Shown here piece after piece: positions 1 to 10,325 of a stretch of DNA of 64,000 nucleotides. The notes below the pieces were generated by a model, which ran no database searches, was not told where the DNA came from, and saw only the letters and a list, made by a program, of their open reading frames with translations. The DNA is from Pyrocephalus nanus (taxonomy: Eukaryota > Chordata > Aves > Passeriformes > Tyrannidae). The translations under genes were made by a program, and so were the position numbers. Positions within the stretch are counted from its first letter, which is position 1, and each line of letters starts with the position of its first letter. The stretch spans positions 93,828,418-93,892,417 of the forward strand of contig CM076261.1 of assembly GCA_038380795.1 (NCBI GenBank). Reading direction: 5' to 3'.

Positions 1-190
1 TGTGGAGTTAGTATGTGTTGTTGTGGCACACAGGAACATGGTTCAGTGGTGTACTGGACAGTGCTGGATTTATGGTTGGACACAATAATCTTAAGGATCT
101 TGTTCAGCCTAAATTATTCTGTAATTCCATGATTCTATCATTAATCATCTGATGATTCTATCTATCTGATGATAGATGATTCTATCATCT
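1..190 (+). mobile_element. CR1: CR1 LINE 3' end, cut by window edge, with degenerate tail
   Basis: The last part of a CR1 non-LTR retrotransposon, running off the left edge. Seen: the 'ggttcagtggtg...cagtgctgg...atggttgga' 3'-UTR block, then a 'gattctat' tail. The tail has grown into an irregular ATTCTATC/ATCTGATG repeat (about 125-190) containing a perfect 8-bp inverted repeat with a 4-nt loop at 169-188. No coding potential remains. Confidence 0.85.
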
Positions 191-228
191 GCCAACTAAA
201 CCATTCTATGATTCTACAACTCTATGAC
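190..228 (+). mobile_element. CR1: possible second, very short CR1 3' terminus
   Basis: Directly after the previous CR1 tail comes 'ccaactaaaccattctatg' followed by 'attctac...ctatga'. This resembles the terminal 'caacccaaaccattctatgat' of a different CR1 3'-end type from the element at 1-190. It may be an extremely truncated second insertion or a diverged part of the same tail. Confidence 0.4.
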
Positions 229-765
229 TTCTTCCTGTTTGTTTTCTAGAAAATTAGAACAAAATCTGCCATTCTGCTTTGCTTGCTGGCCTAAATCTCA
301 GGATGACACTGAGACAGGATTTCTGCTCTTGTCTTTTCAGTCCTTTCTCACTTTTTAACCTTCAGAATTTACCACCTCACAGAGCATTTCCTGGATTGTT
401 GAAGCGATGAAAGAGGATTTGGGAGACAGAGGAGTGGCCATGAACATGTGGAAGAACCCCAAAAGTGCATAAAATAGGGACCCAGGAAAAATTAAGCAGA
501 AAAGTCTTTTGTGATGGTGTTGTGAGACAGAATCCTGGACAGAGGAAGATAATCATATTTACTGACCCCTAAGGACGATGTTTCAATGAATGCAAAGCTC
601 CAAGGGCAAGTTACCAGTAGCAGGACCCACACCAAGGTATATATGGAAAAGCTGTTTCCAAGGGAGCAGTTTTTAAGCTGACTGAAATCTGCATAATTCT
701 ACTAAAATCAAGACAGTGAGAGACTGAGGAGGGAGAGCACAGCCTCAACCTTCTCTAAGCTAAAA
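229..765. other. unique DNA, no recognised feature
   Basis: No gene, splice-bounded exon or known repeat recognised between the first CR1 fragments. Confidence 0.6.
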
Positions 766-835
766 ACAGAATCATTAAGGTTGGAGAAGACCTCTAAGAT
801 GATTCAAGTCCAACCATTAACCCAACACTGGAAAG
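766..835 (-). mobile_element. CR1: CR1 LINE, short 3' fragment
   Basis: The + strand reads 'acagaatcattaaggttgga', then 'gacctctaagatgattcaag' and 'tccaaccattaacccaacac'. This is the reverse complement of a CR1 3' end of the same type as the one at the left edge. Only about 70 bp is recognisable. Confidence 0.75.
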
Positions 836-1340
836 CTCAGATAAGCTCCTCTGGCTTCCTGAAAAAACTGCAAGTGTTTGGGTGTGTCACCCTATGTTTA
901 AACACCCTCTTGACCTGCTTTATTTTTCAGAGGCAGCACATCCTGCAGAAGCAGAGAGATCAGAATTAGGTGGGGGAGCAGGGGCAGAGCTCTGTATCTA
1001 ACAGGCATCTCGAGGTCCACTTGTTGCAATTTCAGAGTATGAGAGAGAGGGAAAGGTCAGTTTAATCCTAAATCTGTACCCCTGCCTTACAAACAGGCTT
1101 TTAGAGAGGGAGAAGAGGGTGTAAGTGCTGCTTTCTTCCCCTCCAGTAAAAAAATTATCTGTAGATGAGAACAGAGAAGATGCAGGGCCTCTGTCAGCTC
1201 TTCTTCCCTATCAGAATTGTGCTGACAACGTTTCACTTTTAAAGATATTGACTAAATAATTTAAATTTCCCCCTGGCTTAACTTTCCTTTAATATCTTTC
1301 AGCTTCTGACACACTTCCTAATTCCTAAGCTTCAAAGAAT
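836..1340. other. unique DNA, no recognised feature
   Basis: Nothing recognised except a short G-rich run at about 969-987. Confidence 0.5.
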
Positions 1341-1560
1341 AGGTATTGTAGCATCAAATGTAATGTCCAAATGTCTGGAACATAGGATTTTCCATACTGG
1401 ATCAGGCCATGAAGTCACACTAGTCCCCAGCCTGCCTGATGGCATGACCATTATCTCAGTCCAGGCAAACAGGTTAAATGCTGCATTTCTTTCTTGCCTG
1501 AAAACAGTATGGACTTGCCTCTTGGCTCTGAAAAAGGAAAATCTCCAAAATATCAAGTGG
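1341..1560. repeat. possible ancient amniote interspersed repeat
   Basis: Contains 'ccatactggatcaggcca', close to the 'gccatactgggtcagacca' core common in old turtle, crocodile and bird interspersed repeats, followed about 20 bp later by 'ccccagcctgcctgatggca'. Homology beyond the core is uncertain, so the boundaries and orientation are guesses. This rests on recall of the motif, not on an alignment. Confidence 0.35.
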
Positions 1561-4513
1561 TATTTTTCTTGTCACTGCTTTTGGATTTTTGTTATTACGA
1601 ATCTTCCTGGGCAAAAAATTTACACTTCAGAGGGCAAAATTAAAAGCTTATTATACTGGCAACTTATTATTATATATTATATATATATAAAATCATATAA
1701 CTCTCAGATTGACGTTTCAGTAACCTCCTATTTCTTTGAATAATTTCTATGTTGGCTCCTGAACTCTAAAGTTTTTTAATTGTCATAAATAAATAATAAT
1801 ACAAAATGTGTGTGTATGTTCTTACCACAGAAACACCTGCTATGTTTCCCAGTTTTAAAGCCAGTATGGAGTATCCCAGATAAGATATATCTCTTTGCAA
1901 AGAAATAACACAGGGCCTTTGCTCTTCCAGTCATGGTTTTTGAGAGGTTTAAGCATTTGTGGGGCTTGAACGAAAATGCAAGAGGGCACTTAAGTGCTTT
2001 GTCAAAAGTTGGGATACTGATTTGATGTCTCCAATGCAAGCAGGTTTAACAAGAAAATCAATGAACTTATAAGATATTGAGACAGTCAGGTGTTTATTTG
2101 TCATAATCCTCCTCTCTCTTTCAAAAATTTTTATCAGCAAATTAAGAAAAAAAAAAAAGCACCCTTTTTCCTGTGATAAATATTCCCAAGGAGAACAAGG
2201 AGAATCCTGTTTGTTTTTTTTTTTCACACTGAGGACCATCAAGCAGAGGAACAAGTTGCTCAAAGAGATTTTGCAGTCCCCATTGCAGATCTTCACTGCT
2301 CAAAACCCAGAGCAGACAGTTCAGATCTCATCACTGACACGGTTTGAGCAGGACCTGTTTGCTTACAGAGGGTTTCAAGTTGTTATTGTTGTTGGGTTTA
2401 ATCTCAGTGATGCTGTGAGAAAGGTGCTAATAGAAATTATATGAACCTGCAAAGTTGCACTAAAGTCAGTAGAGGTAAATTAATTTGCATGAATTGAAAG
2501 TCTTACCTCTTAGTTTAATTTTCATATCCAGTTATGAAGTTTTGTGCATGTATATTGTGTTGTTATATTTTTAATCCTTTTTTTTTTGAAAACAAAATTG
2601 ACCTGATGTGTTTTCATTAAAATGCAATATTCTGCTTCTGTCAATACCAGTCTTTGAAAAGTTTATTGATATTTGAAGTTACTGCCTTTCTCCTCTATTT
2701 TTAATTTACTTATTTCAGAAAAATGAATTAAAAAATAGAAGGTTTAAACTCTCTTTCTTGAGAAGAGAATTCTAATGCACAGGACATTTATACCATCAAA
2801 TATTGCTATCAGTTAAAGCTGCAACTGAGAAGAAGTGGCTACAGCTATTTTGGAAATGTCTTCCCTGTTGGATCTGACCTTTGTTGCAATTTTGCTTAAA
2901 TCACATGAAATAATTCTGGACTGTTGAGAACACCAATAGCCAGAGAGGTTGGCATTAGTGGTACGTGATGGTGCTGGACTGTCCATCCCCTTGCTGCACA
3001 AATGGGGCAAAATTGCTAAATTCCCTGTATTTTGCCAGGTTCTGCTCCAAATCCCCCCTAATGTCAACCACACATTACCCTGCTAGGTTTGAATCCAGCC
3101 CTCCTCTCCACTTCCAGAAGAGCCTTATACAATTCTTCTTTGCTTAAAAACTGTCCTGACTTTGAATTCACAATTGAAAGTCCAGAACCTCATGCTCAAA
3201 AGCTGAAGAGTGGATTCCACTGCTCTTCTTTCTCTATACCCATATTGACTTCACAATTAAATCCTGCCCAAATTCTTCTGATCAAAAGCATGTGGACAGT
3301 CTGATGAGCTGTCACCTCCTCTGCAAAGCTCTCCAACAGCCTCCTCTCTTCCTATCTCTATCTCATTTATTGCATTCCTGTCCCTTTCAGGATAAGTTCT
3401 ATGATTCTATGGGAGAATTTATTCACTGCAATCCACTGGCAATAAGTACATTGAGCCTCATGCTTTAAAATAAAAATTTGTGTGTTCAAGCTGCACACTG
3501 GGAACAGCTTAGACCAGTTCGGAATGATCAAGTTCCATTGCTGAAAAATTGAATTTTATTTCTTATGAATATTACAATATGATGCACCTTTATTATTTCC
3601 TTGATCCACAAGTCCTGAATTTTTTTTTTTTTTTTGTTCTTAAAGCTGCTACTCCAATTTGCTTGGAGAACTGACATCTTTTCTCCAAACTCTTTCTCCA
3701 GGCAGTGTTGAGAATGACGTGTGGATTTGTTTGTCTCCCTTAATCCTTTTCTCTTCCAAGCTCATCAAGTGTCATGCACTGAACATGAGATTTGCTCCCC
3801 TGTGCACCTCTTACAGACAGACTCTGCCCATTTCCTGTTCCATGATCCTAAGGGTAGTGTCATATAGTATCTGGGATCGTTTTTGATTAATAGGGTATCA
3901 TTTTCCAATATTTTACATGTCTTCAGGAGATATGAAGGTCCTTGAACACTCTGCCTGCCCAAGATGTCCAAAAGAGAGGAGCCCTTATTTTGATGAGTGG
4001 TTGAGAATGTCAGATTGGTTTATTTGACAAAATCGAGAAGTGATAATGGATTGATTCATTTCCACTCTCCCATCTGCACCAAAAATACCAGTATCCAGGC
4101 AGGAGCTGGGATATATTATTACATGAAACTCATGGGACTCCTTCAGTATGAAAATTGCAATACAAATATATTATTACCTATCTCAAAATACACTGAAAGA
4201 GTCCCACACTCATCACCACAATATCTGAACACTTCTGGGATGATATAATAATGTAATAGATCTAAAAAAGGCAGTGTAATTATACCTCTGCTGCAATATT
4301 TCACACATACAGGGTATTCATAATAAATACCCTTTTACCTACTTTTGAAAGGATCTATTTTCTTCAGTGAGAGACAGTGGGATAATTTACAGACAAGAGA
4401 GCTTTTTGATTAGGGAAATTATTAGGCCTTAAATGAGGAGCTCAGTGTTTACACTTGAGCAGTTGATTGTCTCCTTGCACCTTATTACAATTCCTTAACA
4501 ATCAATGGAACCA
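1561..4513. other. unique A+T-rich DNA with short homopolymers
   Basis: Holds a TA-rich run (about 1665-1700), A12 (2147-2158), T11 (2214-2224), T10 (2578-2587) and T16 (3620-3635). A lone 'ttctatgattctatgg' at about 3399-3415 resembles a CR1 tail but has no CR1 body. No gene recognised. Confidence 0.5.
3620..3635. repeat. poly(T) run, 16 nt
   Basis: Uninterrupted T16 in unique sequence. No retrocopy is visible on either side. Confidence 0.9.
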
Positions 4514-4632
4514 GAGTCATAGAGACAGAATATCCCAAGCTGGGAGGGACCCACAAGGGTCATCCAAGTCCAGCTCCTTGCCCTGCACAGGTCAACCCCA
4601 GGAATCCCCCCATGTGCCTGAATAACCTGAAT
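4514..4632 (-). mobile_element. CR1: CR1 LINE 3' fragment ('capped' 3'-end type)
   Basis: The + strand reads 'cccaagctgggagggaccca', then 'agggtcatccaagtccagct' and 'ccatgtgcctgaa', the reverse complement of the CR1 3' end that carries the 'ggcacatgg...gcagggccagg' block. It is the same type as the elements at 16.5 and 32.8 kb. The inner boundary fades gradually. Confidence 0.75.
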
Positions 4633-6937
4633 AACCAGTTCAGGCTGGTTTCTGAATGAACACAAGCACTTCAGTACCTTTCTGAAGTTGGACTGTTGTG
4701 CATTTTGGATTTTCCCTTCAGCACTGCATGTGAAGCCCCAAAAACCATACAAATTCCACGTGGCCTGAAGGCACAATTTTATACTGTAGATTTCCTTATA
4801 TAAAAGTATTTACATATACATGTTTTAGTCACTAACTGTAGCAAAAAGGTGATAATACAACACACACACCAGTCTGGCACTGCAGTGTTGAAGGGAGCAC
4901 AACAAAACTTGTGTATCTTAAGCACCAAAAACAAAAGAGTGTCTGAATTCCTTAATACAAAAATATGTATTTGTTTCAGCTGCTTACCTGAGAAATAGTT
5001 TATAAAACAAGGGAAAAAACTCTTCAATAAAAGCTTAAATACTTGTTCAGGAAAGTATTGAATGGGGGGATTATTTTATGCATATATTTCAGTCTTGTTG
5101 CCTTCAGGAGGGCTGAGAAACATTCTGCAATTAAATAAATGTCATCATGGTAAAATAATGCATCTCTCGAAATTGGGAAATGTGAAAAGATGGCTGTAAT
5201 TTATTGGACTCCTCTTGAAGGTCAAATGCTGCCAAACATTGGTATTTGGTTTATTTTCTGTTGTTGTTTCTTCGTTTGATTTTCCTTTTCGCAACACAAC
5301 TGTTAAAAATTTCTTTGCAACATTTTAATTCACAAATTTAATTATAGTTCAAACACCTGCAAGCAGTTACTAAAATTTCCCTTTAACCATATTCTCTTAT
5401 ATGATCTTCACAAAAACACACACACACAAAACCGTAATTAAATTTTGTTTGTTTTCGTGCCCAATTTGCTATTTCTGATTTCCCCTTTCTTCATTAATTA
5501 GATAAGGAAAAGCCAAAGGGTTTTAATTACTCCTGATATGTGAGAACACATCTTCATTTTCAATTAGAGGTGAGATATGATGTTTGAAGAGAAATTAACA
5601 CAGTAATTTTTTTTATTATTATCCTGACAGAAAACACACATATCATGAGATGCTATCAGCAGGCCTGATTGCTGCTCTTGAGAATCTCTTGGCTATGTAG
5701 TAAATGGAAAGAAATTCAATTATAGGAGGAAGAAATGGAGGCCTAAATCTCCAAGCATAGCTTTGAATGTAGCACTTCTGGCTTCTTTTAGCAGGATCAT
5801 TCCCAGTTAGGCACAGTCTAATTTCACTGGTGGATTTTAATGGAGATGGAAAATGACATTTGGTGTGCATACCCTCCAGTGAAGAAAATACTGATTTTAG
5901 CAGTTCAAAATCAGGTTTAAAACATACTGGTAGTCCACCTTCCTCATTTTATGAGCAAAATATGTATATGAATGGATATGAATTGCTCATAAAAGATCTT
6001 CCTAAAGGGAAGGAAAAGTCAATGGGATGATAAATGCCAATGAGTAGAGAATAAATATACTGGGAAAGACCACGGGCAAGGTCCATAATAACTCACTGCT
6101 CATACCTAGTACTAAAGAAGAGAATGCCCTGGGTGGGTATCTACCACACCTTTGTTAAGAACAGCTCCTTAAATCACCAAGACATCACTGCACACTGACT
6201 CCTCCGAATTATTTGTCAGGAATGACAATGCCTCTGCCTTGTCTTCTTGTCCTCTTATTTTGTCTACTCTACAAAGCCCTTCAAACCTGTAATTTGTTCT
6301 CTGCTCTGAATAATGTAGAGGTGGATGTCTAAACCAAAGTTGTCAGAAACGTTTAGAAATGAATAAACTACAGCATAAAGGAAACTATTTGTGTATGCCA
6401 TGGATTAACTTCACCTGGCTTTAGGAAATTGCAGATGTACCCAGGGCATTAAATATATTTTCTTCCTCATAAATTATGTAAAGAAAATAATACCAATTTT
6501 AATAGAGACATCTCTCCAAAATGAAGCAATATCAAATTCTCAACACTGCTCTATTTGTTCCATTGTTGTTAGGCCAGAGATCTTTTGGGACTATGAAATC
6601 CATATTGGCTTTAGATTTGCTAAGTCACAAGTGGGAAGGAAAATCATGCACCCTGTCATTTCAGCATATTGCAGCACTGAACTGGTGGTCTGCCTCAAAA
6701 TTATATGGGCTAAAACCCCTTCTAATATTCAGAACAATCAAAATATAGGAATTTATGGCCAGTAACACATTTATTAGGTTTTTATTGCCACTACAGTCTA
6801 AAAGGATTTAAGATTTATAAAGTCTTAAGGATAACACTGGTCAGGACACAAGGGCTGTGGAAATTTAACAGTGTTTGGGCACTGACCCAAGCAGGTGAAA
6901 TATATCACTGTCACTGTTGATCTCAATAGTCCTTGAC
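4633..6937. other. unique A+T-rich DNA, no recognised gene
   Basis: Mostly unrecognised. A repeat-free block at about 5140-5420 has several TAATTA/ATTTAAT-type motifs and looks like the kind of sequence that can be conserved non-coding DNA. A short CA run lies at about 5420-5430. Confidence 0.45.
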
Positions 6938-7030
6938 AACCTTTGCCGTGGGCAGGCACATCTTCCACTATCCCAGGTTGCTCCAAGTCCTGTCCAACCT
7001 GGCCTTGGACACTGCCAGGGATGGTGCGAG
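6938..7030 (-). mobile_element. CR1: CR1 LINE, isolated internal 3' fragment
   Basis: The + strand 'ccgtgggcaggcacatcttc' followed by 'ccaacctggccttggacact' is the reverse complement of the CR1 'agtgtccaaggccaggttgg' region. The terminal 'ttggaagggacc' block and the tail are missing, so both ends are eroded. Confidence 0.8.
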
Positions 7031-8716
7031 TCCCCTACTATGAGGAGTGCTTGGCACTGACACCTGACAGCAACAGGATCCTCTGTGGTTTGTTCAGACT
7101 TCCAAGAGTCTTGGAAGCTGAAAATAGCAAGGCAAGTAATGCCACTTGTAAGATTCCTTGGGTCATCTTGCACAAATCCTTTAGACTTCGTGTCATTCAT
7201 TTTCCCCAGTTAATGAGAAGGGATAATATCTGGCAGACTTTGCAAATGTCTGGGTTAGAAGGGTTGTGAAAGGGAGTTTTGGTGTGTCTGTCTTTCCTGC
7301 TTTCTTAATGGTTTGGGTTTTTAAAGCCCCAAGTTCCGGTAGAGGTAATTAGAGCTTTTCCAGATCTAGTTCAATAGCACTGTACTACAATTCCTAAAGG
7401 CTGTTTTTTCATTGGGGAGGGTATTTTGCCCCAGTTTCCTTCAATAGTTCTGAAATCTATATGTAGTCACCTAAATTACGTGCCCTGGTTTTGAAAGGAC
7501 CGGGCTTTCACCACTGCTGGTTAAAGGAACTTCTGAATCCTCCCTGCCATGGGAAATGAGGTAATTTGTTTGTCGGGATTTACAGTGGCTTTGAAGTATC
7601 AATGAAACTGGGATTTCTGGAAGCCATGAGCGATTTTTGTGTCCCTCCATTTGTAAAGTGGGGTATTCAGACAGAGACATGACAAAGGAGATTGAATTCT
7701 GGAAGGTACCACACAGTAGTCCTAAGAAAATCAGGTCTTTTCAAGGTGTTCCAAGTCAGACATGCCAAAGGAAAGGTCACATTTAAAAACCACCAAAGAT
7801 ACCCACAGGCAATTATCACCCTCAGAATTCTCCAGTTTTAATTAGTAGAGAATGAATTATTCCATAGAGGGTGAGTCAAAAAAAAAAAAAAAAAAAAAAA
7901 GATGTAGGGTGGGAGTGATGGAGGAAATTAAACTAAATTTCAGCAATACACAAATACTATTTCAGGTTCAGGAAATATAATTATTTCAAATTAGACCCAA
8001 AGTGAATGATAACAACACAATGGAATTTGTTTTTTTATAATAATTTCAAACTGAAGGTATTCAGAAACTTCTTTTATCTTTTTTTTTTTTAATTTATTTT
8101 TAACAAAGTAAATACATGAACTGCATTTTTAACTACCATTGAATACTGTAAAAAATATTTATGGATTTATTTGACAGTCAACAACGTGGCCTGTGGCAAT
8201 TAATATTTTTTATTTACAGAACTCAGTGCTTATAATGGACAACTAATAGGCATGCTTAATTGGCTTTTAACTACTGGTATCTTGTTAGAGTATTTTCCTC
8301 TTTGCCCAATGGCAGCAACATTCCCTAGGATTTCGATGTGAGTTTAATATGTTGCTGTCTTTTAATTACATTTTTATTGCTTATGCAAATGCTGCTCATT
8401 TGTATGGCAAACCAGGGTCAGTAGCAAGGACAATTTTGGCACATTCCTCTACTCAGTGCCTGACTCAACAGCACTGGAACTTCTTCCAGATCAGTTTTCC
8501 TCAGTGTAGGAGAACTGGCCCCTTCTCCAAGTCCTCGTGGAAGAGTTCACGTCAGGAGTGCAGACATCCTCACTGGTGGGTGGTGATCCAAGCTTGGATT
8601 GAATTGTCACTCTAGGAATTCTCTTTCCAGGCAGCAGCCATAAAGCAAAGCTGGAATCCCCTGGGGCTACCAATTTGTGTTTATGGACTGACCTCACTGT
8701 TGCTGGTAGATGTGGA
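7031..8716. other. unique DNA with poly(A)/poly(T)
   Basis: No gene recognised. Contains A23 (7878-7900) and T12 (8079-8090) with T-rich flanks. Confidence 0.5.
7878..7900. repeat. poly(A) run, 23 nt
   Basis: Uninterrupted A23. The sequence before it shows no poly(A) signal in a sensible position and no recognisable gene copy, so it is called a simple repeat only. Confidence 0.9.
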
Positions 8717-8872
8717 TTCCTCATTCCTGGAAGTGTTCAAGGCCAGGCTAGACAAGTCTTGGAGCAACCTGGGATAGGGCAAGGTGTCCCTGCCCATGGT
8801 GGTGGAGAGGGGGGTTGGAACTAGATGGTCTTTAAGGTCCCTTTCAACCCAAACCATTCTATGATTCCATGA
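8717..8872 (+). mobile_element. CR1: CR1 LINE 3' end
   Basis: Reads 'cctggaagtgttcaaggcca', then 'ttggagcaacctgggatag' and 'ggttggaactagatggtctt', ending 'ccattctatgattccatga'. A 5'-truncated CR1 with an intact 3' terminus of the 'gatggggcttggagcaacc' type. No ORF remains. Confidence 0.93.
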
Positions 8873-9052
8873 AAAATGCTGGCCAGGCAGGGGCAGAAAT
8901 TGCAACTGATATTATATATTCTGTCCTCAGAGCTGAAGGGCCTGGCACCATTGTCTTATGGCCTGTTTCTCTCTCCTCTTTCCCTGCTTTCTTGGAAATA
9001 GGAATATCTCTGGAAAGGACATAACCCAAACAAACAACTGTGCAGGGTAGGT

Positions 9053-9172
9053 TCCATAAAACCATTGAGAATGGAAAAAACCTACAAGATCAACAAGTCC
9101 AATCTTGTACCAAATACCTTCATGTCCACTAAATCATCACAAAGTGCCACATCTGACTTTAAAAAGCTCATC
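9053..9172 (-). mobile_element. CR1: CR1 LINE 3' fragment, diverged
   Basis: The + strand 'gagaatggaaaaaacctaca', 'tccactaaatcatcacaaag' and 'tgccacatctgac' match the reverse complement of the CR1 3' end with 'ggcagtgctgggttaatggt'. More diverged than most copies here. Confidence 0.75.
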
Positions 9173-9461
9173 AACCAGTGGAATCTGAGTTATGTCTCCA
9201 GAGCCTGCTGAAACAGCTCAAAAGTTTGGACACGGAGCCAGAAGAGAGAGAATTAAAGTTTCTCGTGAAGCAGGACAGAGGTTTGAGAAGCTGAGTCAGG
9301 AACTTCACAACTATGAGAAGGTTCAAGTGGAATAGTCGTCCTGTCTCCCACTCTCTGAAGCAGATAATCTGCTCCTGACAACAGAACAGTCAAAAATTCC
9401 TCCAAGGGGTCCATCAGCAGTGATCCTAAGTAATTGAAGAAGAAGGTGACTTGTTCTGATG

Positions 9462-9476
9462 TCAGTAGATGGCACT
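9462..9476 (+). promoter_or_regulatory. CTCF-like motif
   Basis: 'tcagtagatggcact' fits 14 of 15 positions of the commonly used CTCF core CCASYAGRKGGCRSY, written from memory. The match is by eye. A site this short can occur by chance. Confidence 0.35.
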
Positions 9477-9548
9477 GTTTCTATGAACTACTGACACACA
9501 CCCCCAGAAATGCAGCTGCATCTCTTTTTTTCCGTGCATTTTACACAG

Positions 9549-9670
9549 GGAGAAAAAAGCCAAACCAAATAAACCAAACAAAAAGAAAACCCAAACCACG
9601 CCTCCCCCAAACAAACAAACAAACAAACAAAAAAAAAAAAAAAAAAAAAAAAAAAGGAAAAAAAATCAAC
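9549..9670. repeat. A/C-rich simple repeat with (AAAC)n and poly(A)
   Basis: A block almost wholly of A and C: 'ccaaa' repeats, then (CAAA)n, then A27 at 9629-9655. It is the complement of the G/T-rich tracts seen elsewhere in the window. Confidence 0.9.
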
Positions 9671-10029
9671 AACAAAATAACATTTTTAAAGTTTAAAATT
9701 AGTACCCTGAAGTTTGAAAACGCCTGAATTAATCTAAGGTTGCTCATTATATTTTATCTTCCCCTTGCAGGCTGTGTTCAGTGAGATACTGTCTTCACTC
9801 ATATATGCTCATGCTTTCCATTTCCAGGGGACTGCTGCCTTAGTTAATGCAATGAATAGAGTTGATTTGAGGATAAGACAACTGTATAGGATAAAGAGGA
9901 ATATCCTTTATGGTATTCCAGGCTTCAGTGATCTTGTGAATTGAGGAATGGCTGGAGGCACCATATTTCTGCCTGAGAAAGGGTGTGGGTGGATGTTCAC
10001 TGAGTTACACCTGAAAAGAGAAGCTCCTA

Positions 10030-10325
10030 TAGCACCTTCCAGTACCTCCAGGGGACTTAAAAGGGGGCTGGAGAGAGACTTTTCCCAAGGGCATGTAGTG
10101 ATAGGTCAAGGAGGAGTGACTTCAAACTGAAGGAGGGTAGATGTAGATTAGAAATTAGGGAGAAATTATTTACCATAGGGGTGACAATGGACTGGCACAG
10201 GTTGCTCAGAGAGGTTGTGGCTGCCCCATTCCTGGAAGTGTTCAAGGACAGATTAGATGGGCTTGTGAAAAGTGTCCCTGCCCATGGCAGGGGGTTGGAA
10301 CGAGATGATCTTTGAGGTCCCTTCT
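10030..10325 (+). mobile_element. CR1: CR1 LINE 3' end with decayed ORF2 C-terminus
   Basis: From 'gcaccttccagtacctccag' through 'aagggcatgtagtgataggt', 'cctggaagtgttcaaggaca' and 'ggttggaacgagatgatctt'. The octamer tail is lost. The part up to about 10250 corresponds to the ORF2 C-terminal region, but frames are broken. Confidence 0.93.

Larger units (their letters stand above)
9173..10029. other. unique DNA with an A-rich simple repeat and a CTCF-like site
   Basis: No gene recognised. Contains the motif at 9462-9476 and the A/C-rich tract at 9549-9670, each listed separately. Confidence 0.5.

Noticed and set aside
3399..3415. CR1-like tail 'ttctatgattctatgg'
   Set aside because: No CR1 body precedes it. 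Too short to call an element.
7878..7900. Poly(A) tail of a processed pseudogene
   Set aside because: No gene copy, poly(A) signal or flanking duplication could be seen; likewise for the other poly(A) runs.
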